This document shows positions 50,959-63,474 of a stretch of DNA of 64,000 bases, in pieces. Source of the stretch: Coccinella septempunctata (taxonomy: Eukaryota; Arthropoda; Insecta; Coleoptera; Coccinellidae); NCBI RefSeq assembly GCF_907165205.1, contig NC_058193.1, forward strand, positions 10,516,544-10,580,543, written 5' to 3'. The notes below the pieces were generated by a model. The model worked only from the letters and a program-made list of their open reading frames with translations, did no database searches and was not told the DNA's origin. The translations under genes were made by a program, and so were the position numbers. The stretch's first letter is position 1. Each line of letters opens with the position of its first letter.

Positions 50959-51415
50959 TAGTATCTACCATTAACAAGACTCAAAATTATTATTATTTTA
51001 TCTATAACAAGTATTGTACCATTTTATAATCTTGACTAAATGCGTCAGCTTTCAATGGCATTTGCCACTCTAGTACATTATTTTTGAAGGAGGGCCTATC
51101 AAAGTCGACAAATTTTGAAAATTTTAAATCCATAGTTTAACAAATAGTATTAATTCTGTCAATTTTGTCATTATTGTTGACTGTGATTCTAAAAATGTTA
51201 TTTCGGGTTAGGGTTCCAAAGTTTGAATGAACAAAAATAATAAAAATTAACCACAATAACCGAAAAATGGTTACACTTCGACCAAATTTTTAGTTTTTTT
51301 TTAAATACCCATAATTTTCAAACTGCATGGGATAGATTTTTTTCTGATTTTCTCATGATGGTTACAATCAATCCTGTCACCCCGTTTCGGCTTGACGTTG
51401 AGATCTGGGACACCC
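50959..51415. mobile_element. CAGGGTGTCCC-ended TA element, right arm
   Basis: The inverted counterpart of 39634-40756, read towards the end as CGTTTCGGCTTGACGTTGAG then GGGACACCC. Its last bases (CCCTG, then TA) lie beyond the BEL insertion at 58495-58501. Confidence 0.8.
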
Positions 51416-51580
51416 TGTCTTAGAATAATTCACCATATCGAGTTTTTAGTTGTCTATTTCATTTTTATGGTTGTTTATGAATTAAGGACTGTCAGAATTA
51501 ATTAGGAACAGTCATGGATATACGAATACAAAGATTGAACATATTTCCGACTTTAATTTGAATTAGAATACGACTGAACA
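51416..51580 (+). repeat. 5' LTR of BEL element
   Basis: Matches 58317-58494. It lacks a 17-bp ATAAATAACATTTTTAT stretch that is present in the 3' LTR. Confidence 0.85.
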
Positions 51581-51607
51581 TTTGGTGACCCCGACGAAAA
51601 ATCGATT

Positions 51608-53078
51608 ATGAGTAAAAGCGAAAGACTAAGAAGGAGTTGCGCCGGACAAAAAAGAAGTTTGTCGAAGGACTTCATTTGGCCTGAAAATTTCGGACGTCAT
51701 CAATTTTCCAAGCCAGAAGAAGAATCCAGGATGATATCGATAAATTTAGATCAAGGACACAATGAGACCACTTCAAAATTGAACCTTTCTGAACAAAAGA
51801 AGTCATCAAAAAATTCGGATGAAGATTTAGCAATTGAGACCAATCATTCCGATAAAATTTACGGAACGAAAACAACTGGAAAAAGTGGAAGTTCATCTCT
51901 CAGTGTTGCAAGGAGAAGAATAGCTTTAGAAGCTGAAAATAAGCGCCATGATCTCGAGATGAAATTAATCGCTTTAGAAAAACAAGAGATCCTAAAAGCT
52001 ATTGAAATCGTGAATATGGAAGAAGATTTGAGGAAAGATGAGATTTCAACTTCTTCACATAAATCGGAAATATCGGAAATGTTATATATACCTCGGAATA
52101 AATTGAAGAAGGAGGAAACTTCTGAATGGGTTGATAATTTACCAGATGTATACACTGAAATTAATGAAAATCATAAAATAATGGAAACGACTCAGACTGG
52201 TAATGAAATCAGATTACTGTGTGAAACAAGTCAAGAAGTAATACGATCAACGAAACCTACAAGAAACAGTGAACTAAATTCCAGAAACACGTGTATCGAC
52301 CTTCCTTATTTCAACGGCAATCACAAAGACTGGCCATTATTTATTCAACAATTTGAACATATCAGTTCTTCATATGATTATTCTGATATAGAAATTACTT
52401 TAAAACTACAAAAATGTTTAGAGGACAAGCAAGGGCAGCAGTAGCTGACATATTCTTAACTTCAGATGTTTTTAAAATAATCGGAACATTAGAAACCAGA
52501 TTTGGAAGACCAGAACATATAATCGACATGCTTCTAATGAAGTTCAAGGAAATTCCTATTATTCGGGATACAAATCTGGAAAAAATTATTAATTTATCTA
52601 CTGAAGTGAACAATCTAGTTGCCACCATCAAATCTCTGAATTCTCTAGATCATCTTCAAAATCCTCAATTTTAGAACGTAAAGAGAAAAACGAAGTAGTC
52701 AGTGTAGAAGATTTTGCCAAATGGTTATGGTTCTATTCAAATGCTGCATGTCAGGTGAGCTATCAACAATACTCAGGAAGTTATGACAAGCAGAAGTTTT
52801 ATGATCCCAATATGAAGAAAAGTGAGCGTGTCTATACAACTTCTAATAATCACCCGTCAACTTGCTCTTATTGTTCAAAGATTGCTCATGACAGTTATTG
52901 TCCACAAATGAAGAAAAATGACATAGATACTCGTTGAAAAAAAGTAACAACAAATAAATTATGCTTTTCTTGCCTAAAACGTAATCATCAGAATAATAAC
53001 TGTAGAAGAAAGAAGCCATGTGGACAGACTGGTTGTATTTTAACTCATCATCCTCTTCTTCATAAAGACACCAACTCA
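51608..53078 (+). pseudogene. BEL gag
   Basis: The ATG at 51608 (MSKSERLRRSCAGQKRSLSK) starts a charged coiled N-terminus (RRRIALEAENKRHDLEMKL). Then comes the BEL capsid signature CIDLPYFNGNHKDWPLFIQQ. At about 52420 the frame shifts into RGQARAAVADIFLTSDVF and ETRFGRPEHIIDMLLMKFKE. The zinc-binding region follows in two frames (CSYCSKIAHDSYCPQ at 52860, stop, CFSCLKRNHQNNNCRRKK at 52975). Confidence 0.85.
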
Positions 53079-53093
53079 ACTAATGCTGATGTT

Positions 53094-53660
53094 TTGAATA
53101 TTGTTGGTACGATGAGAAGTAAAACTATAGTATTATTGCGGTTTATTCCACTCAAAATTCATGGTCGTAAAGAAACTCTTGAAATTTATGCTCTTTGTGA
53201 TGAAGGCTCAATAGTTACACTTCTACAAGACAAAATAGCTGATCAAATTAGAATACAGGGAGAAAAAAAACCATTATGTTTACAATGGACTAATGATGAT
53301 GTGATTAAAGAAGAGAATTCAACTCGATTAGACATAAATATTTCAAGAATTGACAATGATGATACTTTTCTACTAAGATGGGTTCGCACAGTGTCGAACT
53401 TATCGCTACTTGAACAATCATTCAATATTAATGATCATCCACATTTGGAAGGTATTCCTATTGAAAATTACACGAAAGTGAAGCCTGTTATGATCATTGG
53501 CCAAGATAACATCGACTTAATAATACCCAGATCCGTTCAATCTACACCAGCAAAAACCATTGTTGCATCAAAGTCTGAATTAGGATGGTCTGTACATGGA
53601 CCAATTCAGTCAGAAGCAATAAACAAAGTTGGTTATCACATTTTTCATATACGTATGTGA
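53094..53660 (+). pseudogene. BEL protease region
   Basis: LCDEGSIVTLLQDKIADQI holds the active-site region, where DEGS stands in place of the more usual D(S/T)G(S/A). The downstream stretch MIIGQDNIDLIIPRSVQ and SELGWSVHGPI is the standard BEL post-protease block. It ends at a stop at 53658-53660. Confidence 0.8.
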
Positions 53661-54191
53661 CAAAATAGAGGTTGAACCAGATTTGAAGCATGTTATGGAA
53701 AAATTTGACACTACGGTATCTTTTGGTAAAATTCATTTGTCGGAAATGGGGATAAATGAGGAAGACACCAAAGCTATCGAAATAATGAATAGGACAATAA
53801 AAAAGGTTGGCGAAAGATATGAAATAGGCATACTATGGAAGAATGACGACTGCAAAATGCCGGAAAGTTATGCTAAAGCTATGCAGAGAATCTGGAAATC
53901 TGGTAAACTTGGGGATGAAGAAATACCATCGAATTTGAAACAATATTGTAAGAAGTTTTTGGAAGACCTAAAAAAAATTTCAGAAATCAGGATACCTAGA
54001 TGTTATACTCCACTAATCCCATTTGCCGACAAAAAAGAAATTCATACTTTTACTGACAGTACCCAAGATGCTTTTGCTGCAGTATCTTACCTAAGAATCA
54101 TTATTCAAGGAAAGGTAGATATTGCACTTCTTGCTAGTAAAACGAGCGTAGCTCCCCTGAAATTATCATTGGCTCCGCTTCAAGTCATCTC
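53661..54191 (+). pseudogene. BEL linker joined to RNase H, RT deleted
   Basis: LKHVMEKFDTTVSFGKIHLS and ERYEIGILWKNDDCKMPESY are the segment before RT. They run in frame straight into IWKSGKLGDEEIPSNLKQYC and HTFTDSTQDAFAAVSYLR of RNase H. The whole RT palm with the YVDD box is absent. SVAPLKLSL leads to the LINE insertion. Confidence 0.85.
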
Positions 54192-56417
54192 TTACAAATA
54201 CAGCAAAAGAAATACTGGGCACAGAACGCTCCCGAAAACCCCCAGACTGGTTCGCCGACAGCGAAACTCATATCGCACCTCGCAAAACACAAAGCGGCAA
54301 TTAACAAGCCTGGCGATGTTGCAGCCCAAAAGAGTCTTACAATTATAAAACGCGAGGTCCGTCAAGAAATAAGAAAGATCAAGGATATCTGGTCGAAAGA
54401 AAAAGCTAGGGAAATACAAGCTTACGCCGATAACCATGATTACAGGCGTTTTTTCGGAGCTATTAAAACTGTTTATGGTCCAAGCAGAAAAGCTAACTTT
54501 CCTATAAGACATGCTCATGGAGCTATACTAACTGATGGTAGAAACATTCTCGAAAGATGGGAGGAGCATTACTCGCAGGTCTTGAATCAAAATAACGACT
54601 CGGATGTATCCATTTCAGACCTGCTCCCCGCGTATAGTCCGATGACGAAATCTCAATGTCTAAAATCATAAGTGCGATAAAAATTATGAAAAATGATAAG
54701 TCACCAGGTCTAGACGGCATTCCAGCGGAGGTATTCAAAGCCCTGGATGAAGACATTGCCAATGGTCTCCTAGCACTATTCCGCAAGATCTGGGAACAAG
54801 GAGATGTGCCACAAGACTTCAGAGACGCTTTAGTTATCAACCTCTATAAGAACAAAGGCGATACGTCAAATTGCAACAAAAACAGGGGCATATCGTTGCT
54901 TAGCGTGGCCGGCAAAATTATCTCGAAGATTATGGCTAATCGTCTCATTCCACACTCAGAAAAGATTTCACCTGAATCCCAGTGCGGCTTTCGACCAAAT
55001 CGAGGTACGGTGGACCTAATTTTTACACTGCGACAGCTGCAAGCGAAGGCCCGTAAACAACAATCAAGGATCTATACAGCCTACATCGATTTAAGTAAGG
55101 CCTTCGACTCCGTGAATCGGAGAGCTCTATGGAAAATCATGGCCCGCCTTGGAGTACCCGAAAAATTCTTAGCAGTGTGTAAAAGCGTTCATACCAACAA
55201 CACCCCTAGAACACAGCATAATGGCTTTACAAACGACCATTTCTTAACCAACTCTGGAATGAAACAAGGCTGCGTGTTAGCGCCTTTACTGTTCAATATT
55301 TCCGCCATAGCTGTCTCGATAATTGCTGACATGAGTATGCCTGTAAGAGGTGTTGGAATAAGATTCAGATTTGATGGAGGCCTATTTAACCTGATGTGCC
55401 TCTGAGCAAAAGCCCGTTCAAAGGTTATCACGGAACTTGAATATGCAGACGACTGCGCACTTATCGCTAGCAGTTCAGAGGATTTACAGATAATGCTGAA
55501 CACCTATAAACATATATACGAAGCTTTAGGCCGTAGACTCAATATCGACAAAACCAAAATCCTGATAAGTTCTTCAGAAAGCCTTCAAACACATATCAGC
55601 CTGGAAAATGAAACCCTAGAACGGGTCGAGCAATTCAAATACTTGGGAAGCTTCATAAATACTAGGGTTAACCTAAACACGGAAATACACAAACATATCA
55701 ATTCGGCATCACGGGCATTATGGAAGCTAGAGGTCAGAGTGTTTCAAAATCACGACCTCAATCTGAAGACCAAGACAGCTGTTTACAAAGCAGTCGTCCT
55801 TTCAACGCTCCTTTACGGAAGCGAAAGCTGGACGCCCTACAGGCGACATATTAAACAGCTTGAACAAACGCAACAACGTCATCTAAGACAGATAATGCAC
55901 ATCAGATGGTTCCACAAAGTTTCGAATGCAGAAGTCTTGCAACGTGGGAGTTGTACAACAGTTGAGTCTCAGGTAACGAAGGCCCGACTCAGATGGAGCG
56001 GCCACATTCTGAGGATGCAAGACACAAGACTCCGCAAAATAGTTCTGTATGGCAAATTGGCAGAGGGAGCCCGGAAACTAGGAGGAAAGTATAAGCGGTT
56101 TAAGGATACACTACATCAATCCCTAAAATCAATTAATGCCAATCATAACTGGGAACAACTAGCGTTAGACAGGTCACAGTTGAGATCTATGGTACACAGT
56201 TATAATGGAGAGTCGAGAAGAATTCAGCGGCGGCCAGATCAGGTTGGTGACTATCAATGCCCGGAGTGTGGAAGGATCTGTAGGTCACGTTTGGGTCTTT
56301 TCAGTCACAGGAGGGCACACAGTCGCAATTAGCCCCAAGAAATTATAAGTCTGTTCATTTTTATGTCTTTTAGTAGATTAATTCCCGGTAACGGGATACA
56401 GAAATGAATGAATGAAC
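54192..56417 (+). mobile_element. 5'-truncated LINE with C2H2 finger and (GAAT)n tail
   Basis: Contains the RT and C-terminal region (54356-56332) and ends TTATTCCCGGTAACGGGATA..GAATGAATGAA, the same 3' end as at 31257-31344. The endonuclease is missing. It interrupts the BEL RNase H, whose sequence resumes as SIPRLELQAVVLGSRL at 56420. The 5' border is placed by loss of BEL similarity and is approximate. Confidence 0.85.
54356..56332 (+). pseudogene. LINE reverse transcriptase with C-terminal C2H2 finger
   Basis: RREVRQEIRKIKDIWSKEKA-type linker upstream. RT: KSPGLDGIPAEVFKALDED, NKNRGISLLSVAGKIISKIM, SQCGFRPNRGTVDLIFTLRQ, YIDLSKAFDSVNRRAL and SGMKQGCVLAPLLFNI. A stop and shift near 55405 are followed by catalytic ELEYADDCALIASS. 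Then VEQFKYLGSFINT, LLYGSESWTPYRRHIKQLEQ and RLRWSGHILRMQDTRLRK, and a C2H2 finger (CPECGRICRSRLGLFSHRRA). The GSESW and GHILRM motifs and C-terminal finger place it outside the Jockey-like group; I do not assign the clade. Confidence 0.85.
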
Positions 56418-56419
56418 TA

Positions 56420-58280
56420 TATCGATACCACGCCTCGAACTTCAAGCTGTTGTTTTGGGAAGCAGACTAACCACATCTTTAAGCACTAAATTGGAATTAA
56501 AAATTGACGACATATTCTTGTGGGCAGATTCTCAAAGTGTTCTTAGCTGTATACGAAGCGATGGAACAAGATTCAAACCTTTTGTATCTCATCGAATTAA
56601 TGAAATACAAGCACTCAATAATCACGAGCAGTGGAAATGGATTTCAACAAAAATTAATCCGGCAGATTTAGTAACCAGACCAAAAATGTCGAAAGAAAAT
56701 TTGGATTTATGTTTTCAAGGACCTCAATTTCTGAATCAACCGTTTGAACTGTGGCCTGAACAACCTGAGTTGACGAGGAAAAGTGATGACAATGAACTAA
56801 AACATCAGCGTGAAACAGACAGATGCCTACAAATAAATGAAACAACATTCTCATCACCATTACCTGACATTTCAAGATTTTCTAAATTCAGCAGATTGAT
56901 TGGAAGTACAGCATGTTTTCTGCGAGAAATTCATTATCTCGAATAAAAAATACAAAAACAAGAAGGATGTCAAACGAACATAATAATGTTACATTGGAGG
57001 AAAAGGAAAGAGCTGAAAAATTATGGATTCAGAGATCAGAGTATGAGAGTTTTCTTGATAATCTAAGACATCTACGTAATAACATTGAACTTGACCGATA
57101 TAGTGTCTTTTTTCCATTGTGCCCCAAAATTAAAGATGTTTTGATAGTAGTAACAGGAAGAACAAGTTTGTCACCCGAAATGAATGACTACACGAAAGAA
57201 CCTATTATTTTATCTCAGAAACATAAATTTACTATTCTCCTACGGCAAAAGTTTTGGATATTGAACGCACCTACTGCAGTGAAATCAGTTTTCTTCAAAT
57301 GTTTTAAATATAAAATAAGAAGAGCTACACCTAAGCCGCCACTAAAGGGGCAACTTCCAGTTATCCGGCTAACAAGAGGAATTCGAGCATTTATAAATGT
57401 AGGATTAGATTATTTTGGACCAATAACTATGAAGATCTGTACAGGGGTAGAGGAAAGATGGGGCGTCTTATTTGCTTGTATGGCCATACGTTCAATTTAT
57501 TTAGAAGTGGCACATTCCTTAACAAATAACTCCGCGATTCAAGCTATTATGCGATTTTCAGCAAGAAGAGGGACACCAGATACAATTATATGTGACAACG
57601 GCACAAATTTTAGAGCGGCATCTAAGGAACTCAAAGAAGCTCAAACAAATGGATTTAACTCATATTCATGATGTTCGATTACTAAACGAATAAAATTTAA
57701 GTTTAATCCACCAGCAGCACCCCATATAGGCGGTTGTTGGGAAAGATTGATAGAATCAGTCAAAAGAGTCATTGGTAAAATTTTGTACCAACAACCTCTT
57801 AAAGAAGAAACCTTAATAACTCTATTTGCCGAAGCAGAATTTATCGTCAATTCAAGGCCACTGACAAGAGTTTCATCTGATCCAAATGATTTGGAGTCTC
57901 TGACTCCCAATCATTTTATTATTGGTTCGTCAAGTGAACAAGGGCCTCCAATGCCTGAAATAATAGATTCAAGGTGCATAAGAAATGACTGGAAAAGAGT
58001 CGGGTTCATGACGGAATGTTTTTGGAGACGTTGGATTAAAGAATATTTGCCAACGTTGACAAAAAGAAATAGGTGGACAAATGACCATAAACCAATTGAC
58101 GATGGAGATCTAGTTTTGATTATGGACGAGAATATTCCTCGATTTCAATGGCGATTACGTCTAATTACCAGTACATACGCTAGAACAGATGGCCGTATAA
58201 GAGTTGTCGACGTTAAGACATCTTCTGGAGTATTGAAGAGGCCTGTACACAAAATATGTAGGCTGGAATTAGATCACTGA
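56420..58280 (+). pseudogene. BEL RNase H end and integrase
   Basis: 56420-56940: IFLWADSQSVLSCIRSDG and WKWISTKINPADLVTRPK. 56913-57671: integrase zinc and core (RGIRAFINVGLDYFGPI, MAIRSIYLEVAHSLT, TIICDNGTNFRAASKELKEA). A stop near 57670 follows. 57700-58280: PAAPHIGGCWERLIESVKRV with the catalytic glutamate, EFIVNSRPLTRVS and the C-terminal DUF5641-type block ending VHKICRLELDH. Two frame changes make it inactive. Confidence 0.88.
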
Positions 58281-58316
58281 TCTGTCAATTCATTACTTTT
58301 ATGTGGCCCGGAGAAA

Positions 58317-58494
58317 TGTTAGAATAATTTACCATATCGAGTTTTGAGTTGTCAATTTCATTTTTATGGTTGTTTATAAATAACATTTTTATAAATAAAG
58401 TTCTGTCAGAATTAATTAAGAACAGTCATTGATATGCGAATAGAAAGATTGAACATATTTCCGACTTTAATTTGAATTAGAATACGACTGAACA
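58317..58494 (+). repeat. 3' LTR of BEL element
   Basis: Counterpart of 51416-51580. It is preceded by the purine-rich GGCCCGGAGAAA. Confidence 0.85.
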
Positions 58495-58507
58495 CCCTGT
58501 ATATATA

Positions 58508-59257
58508 CCGGGTGTCCCAGAGCTTTTAGGCCAGCAAATATCTCAGTTACCTGCGGAAAAAAAAAATTTAAAAAAATACTTGTCGTAGGAGACCATACGC
58601 TCTTTCATGCAGCATAGCAAAATCCACCCCCTGACAAACAACCCCCGAGAAACCACCCCTAACTTTTGTTTTTCAAATGGCACCCCCATGTTTGTTGTGC
58701 TTCAACTTACAGTTTTTTTCATTTCTCATTCAATGATGTATCATGGTAGCTAGAATGGCATGCAGAATTATGGAAAATAAAAATACAAATGAAATACGAA
58801 TTTATACGCTCAGCTGTATTGTTACTGCAACATTATACTAAAGAAAATGTTTTATAACATAAATTATAATAAACAAAAAGTTCTAACATTTTATTGACTC
58901 TTTTTTTTCAACATCCACTTTTTCTTGTCTCTACAATGTGGACTAATTCGATCAGTCCAATTAACAGTACCCACTAACCAATTCAATTTTATCGAGTGAC
59001 TATCTTTACAACTATATATTATGATATATCATTGATTGAGAATTAAAAAGAGCTGTCAGTTGAAGCCAAACAAACATAGGGGTGCCATTTGAAAAACAAA
59101 AGTTAGGGGCGGTTTCTCGGGGGTTGTTTGTCAGGGGGTGGATTTTGCTATGCTGCATGAAAGAGCGTATGGTCTCCTACGACAAGTATTTTTTTCAATT
59201 TTTTTTTTCCGCAGGTAACTGAGATATCTGCTGGCCTAAAAGCTCTGGGACACCCGG
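58508..59257. mobile_element. TA MITE, CCGGGTGTCCCAGAGC ends
   Basis: 750 bp. Inverted ends of about 210 bp (CCGGGTGTCCCAGAGCTTTT, GGCCAGCA..., CTACGACAAGTATTTTTT). TA lies on both sides (58506-58507 and 59258-59259). Non-coding. The start is close to that of the CAGGGTGTCCC family, but the rest differs. Confidence 0.9.
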
Positions 59258-60779
59258 TATTATTTATAATTCGACGTTTGGTATCTGACATATAGTTTTT
59301 TCCAAGACCATGCTTTGACTCACTCATTGATTGAAATCGTCACTATTATAGACGAAGACTTATATTTTTATTTGTTCAGGAATAACTGTTTGAGATGGAG
59401 CCACATAATAAAAAAATAACGTGGACCATAGTAAAATTTACGGATAACTCATCTGTAGCTGCAAGTCCCAACCACTTGGCTGAATGATGGAAACTTTTTC
59501 AGCTGAAAAATTAACAGCAGCTATAAGTGCACATGAAATAGACACTTATTGGCCTTCACATGAGGTACAGTCTTCAGGAATGCCAAAAAAACAAGTTTTA
59601 AGTAATAATTTAAAAATTCGCTTCTTACAGATTTTAATCTGAAACAGATTGTTACACAACTGCTAGAGCCTAAGCGTGAAAGGCAGAATATACAAGCGAC
59701 TTAAATACTGATCCCAAACAAGGAGGAAGATATTCAAAAAAATAACTGCCTCGGTAAGTGAAGAAGAGGAGGACTTTATTCCAAAAAAACCAAAGCCCAC
59801 AATGCCTTCTCTCGATTCAAATAAACCAGATAAATGAATTTGTATTTTGATGATTAATATCTGTATTTAATTTCAATTTTTTCAGCAACTGTACTTGATC
59901 CAATAACAGTACCAGAAGTATTAAGTGAGTTGTGTCCTGTTTTAATCGTGAAATCTCAATTTAAAAGAATAAGTTGACCTTAAAAGCAGTATGTACTACT
60001 TTTTGAAAATTTTTATATTTACAGCAGAGAGATATAGAAGGACGGGGCTGGGAATGAAAAATTCTAACATAAAGAATCTCTGACGACAGGTAGGATAGAG
60101 CCTCATTCTACTAAGAGTGAGTAAACATCACATTGGTTTTTATACCAGATGAACTAATTATTACTGTTGAACTGGATAAGTACTTTATTGACTATTTCAC
60201 TCATACATCTATGCAAATTTTCACATTATCTGGGTAACTAATCACATACCAAAGACATCGGTTATTATCTCGAAAACACTAGCTGTCTCTTGATCATGTT
60301 AGCCGATTGGTTTAAGAACTTGTTGTTTTCAATATTCTATTTTGATTGAATTCATGTCATAACTCTTTTTTATTTAATAACTTATTTGAGTTGCTTGAAA
60401 ACTAGTTCTTACTAGTAGTAGCAAATGTGGATGTGTCTGCTCAGATCATGGTAAAAACGAAGTTTGCGATATATCCTGCAGTTTTATGAATTTTTTTATT
60501 GCAGCTCCCTTCAATAAAGAAATTTTGAGGCAGCTGTTTTCCTCAGGAGTGTAGTGATGGAATTGTCACATGACGTGAAAAATTTGAAAACTGGCAGTTC
60601 CACTAATGCTGGCTGTATTCGGGTTCGGTTTTCTGACAGTCCGAGAATTGTTCTAGGACTGCGCAAAACTGTTGCGCCCTAGTTCTGATAACAGAAAAGA
60701 ATACCGACATATTTTCCATTGTTGAAATTGGTGTACGAGGGAGAGCCTGGAAATTATTAAATTTCATGGCTCTAAACTA

Positions 60780-61418
60780 GTGGCCGGTTTCTGCCGTGTG
60801 AATCGTGAACACGGAGGTGTCGCTATTTTTGCGAGAGACTGTTTGGACACTCAGGAAATAAAGGTGATGAAGTTCACTGAGGAGATGCTGTGTGAGTGTA
60901 GTGCGGTTAAGTTAATGATTGGGGAGAGTGCATTTGGGGTCATCAGTGTATACAGACCACACTCAGACAAATTTGAATCGTTTATCTCACACTTGTCGAA
61001 TATATTACATCACTGTTTCAAACAGGTCGAGCATATCTTTCTCTGTGGTGATCTAAATGTTGATTATCTTCAGGTGAGTTCGAAACAGACTCAACTTCTG
61101 AATGATTTATTCGACTGTTTCCAACTGAAAATCACTTCATCGCAACCAACAAGGGTTTTCACAAATATATTAGGTCAGACATCCTCCTCAAAAATCGATT
61201 ATATTCTAACAAATAAAGACATGAAAGATTGTAAAGCTGACGTATTTCCGGTTCAATTTGGCGATCATAAATCTTTCTTAGTAGATGTTTTCGTTGAAAA
61301 TAAAGTGAGGCATGAAAATGGTCCTCAACGTAAATTGTGCAGAAATATGTCACCTCAAAATCTGTTGAATTTGGCTGAAGATGTTTCTAACTATTCCTTC
61401 GCAGATTTACCTATATGA
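60780..61418 (+). pseudogene. LINE endonuclease
   Basis: NREHGGVAIFARDCL, FGVISVYRPHSDKFESF, IFLCGDLNVDYL, TSSQPTRVFTNILGQTSSSK, IDYILTN and FGDHKSFLVDVF. The opening codon at 60780 is GTG and the N-terminus is absent. The frame shifts near 61400. Confidence 0.88.
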
Positions 61419-63474
61419 AAATTCAGATGTAAATATTATGTTTCAGACATTTGTTGATACGATAAGAAGCCTCATTGAGTATCACTGTCCACTAGTATAT
61501 AATAATGTAAGAACCAACATAACAAAAAATTGGATAACACCCAGAATAAGAGAAGCTAGTGAAGAATTGAAACATCTTCATTGGCTTAACAATAATTTGA
61601 AAACTAGTCAATTACAAAAACTGTACAAGGACGCAAAGAATGCTTTCAACCATATGATAAAGATAACTAAGTTAAGCTTTTTTGAACACATGATTAGAAT
61701 ATCTGATAATAAAAATAAAATGGTTTGGAGAATAGTGAATATGGAAACTGCAAAAAAAAACTAAAAATAATAATAGTAAATTTAAATTGATTATTGGTGG
61801 TGTAGGGATTTCTGACGATGTAGATGTAGCCAATTCTTTTGCGAAATATTTTTCTGAGATTGCTAAATTGAGCCTAGAACGGAATTACGGTAATGCACTA
61901 AGTCAAATTTGTACAACCTCTTCTATTCGCAATCATTCTTTCTACTTCCATCCCGTAGATAGGATTGAAGTTATTGGTGCAATAAATCAATTGAAGAATA
62001 AAAAATCGACTGGTCATGATTTGGTTTCTGTGAGGATAATAAAACTAATAGCGGGTGATATTTCTGAACATCTCGCGCATCTTGTTAATGAATCAGTTTC
62101 CTATGGCGTTTTTCCAAATTGTTTCAAACTAGCAACTGTAATTCCAATACACAAGAAGGATGATGTGAATGATGTGGCCAACTATCGCCCAATTTCTTTA
62201 TTAAGTGTATTTTCGAAAGTCATAGAAAGAATAATACTAGACCGCATGATGTCATACTTGGTTAAATTCAATGTTATTGCCGATTGTCAACATGGCTTCA
62301 GATCTAAACGCTCAACTGGGACTGCTATAGTAGATTTTATTCAGTTCGTTCAGTCATCTTTGGATGAAGGTTATGCTGTTGCCGGTCTCTTTTTCGATTT
62401 GTCGCGAGCTTTTGATACCATTGATCCTAATTTCCTCGAAAGTAAACTTTATAATCTTGGATTTCGGGGTACTTTCTTGGGATGGATTGTAAGTTTCGTG
62501 ACCCATCGTAAATTAACTGTGAGGGTGGGAGATCAATGCTCTTCTGAATTTGCTGTTGAACTCGGTGTTCCACAAGGTTCGGTACTAGGACCATTACTAT
62601 TTATTTTATTTATAAATGATTTATCGGAACATATAGAGATGGCCAAAATTGTAATATTTGTAGATGATACCTCATTTGTTGTGAGAGCAAAGAGTTTAGG
62701 CGAGCTCATTGATCTGTGTGAATTGTTATTGAAAAACTTCACATCATGGTGTCAGGCAAATAGACTTATACTAATGTGGGTAAAACTGAAGTGATAAAAT
62801 TCGAACTGAGAGAGTCCTCTCCGTTAAGTCTGAGTTCTGGAAAAGAGGTTCTCCATTCCAAACATTCCACAAAGTTCTTAGGTGTAATAGTCGATAGCAA
62901 TTTGAGATGGTGCGAACATGTTGCCCATGTTAGTAAAAAACTCTCCTCTTCTTTTTACGCTATACGCAGACTGAGGAGCTCGCTTCCACTCGAAGCATTA
63001 TTGAATGTCTATTATGGTCTAGTTTATTCTCAGCTGTCATATAACATTGAGGTCTGGGGCAACTCAATTGACTCCATGAGATTACTCATTGCACAGAAAC
63101 GTATCTTACGTTTGATTTTTGGTCTTAGCTCACGAACATCTTGTAAACCTATCTTTCGTAAACATAAAATTCTGACTGTTCCATGTATCTATATTTATAA
63201 ATGTCTTCTCCACACTAGGGATAATGAAAACCTCTATGTTAAACTCTCCAGCTTCCATCATTATAATACAAGAAATGTAAGCTTGTTGTCCATACCTAAG
63301 CATAACACCAGCAAATTTGAATCATCTCCAACTTATATATGTATCAGGTTATTCCATAAACTACCAGAAGGTATAAAAATTCTCGACAAAAAGTGTTTTC
63401 GTGCAGCAGTAAAAGCATTGTTGTACGAGAAATGTTACTATAGTGTAGATGAATTTCTTTGTGATACTTTTTAG
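61381..63474 (+). pseudogene. LINE linker, RT and C-terminal domain
   Basis: 61381-61764 linker (KNWITPRIREASEELKHLHW, NKNKMVWRIVNMETAKK). 61787-62794 RT (KKSTGHDLVSVRIIKL, ATVIPIHKKDDVNDVANYRP, QHGFRSKRSTGTAIVDFIQF, FFDLSRAFDTIDPNFLESKL, GVPQGSVLGPLLFILFIN). The catalytic box reads FVDDTSFVV, with V where A is usual. A one-base shift near 62780 leads to 62776-63474 (STKFLGVIVDSNLRWCEHVA, YSQLSYNIEVWGNSID, SIPKHNTSKFE, EKCYYSVDEFL). Three frames mean it is not translated as one protein. Confidence 0.88.

Larger units (their letters stand above)
51416..58494 (+). mobile_element. BEL/Pao retrotransposon, defective, split by a LINE
   Basis: 5' LTR 51416-51580 and 3' LTR 58317-58494 (TGT..TTAGAATAATT to GACTGAACA). 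They differ by a 17-bp insertion and several bases. TTTGGTGACCCCGACG after the 5' LTR is a plausible primer site. The order is gag, protease, RNase H, integrase; RT is missing. A LINE (54192-56417) lies in RNase H. It inserted within the terminal CCCTG of the right arm. CCC may be part of the target duplication. Confidence 0.9.
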
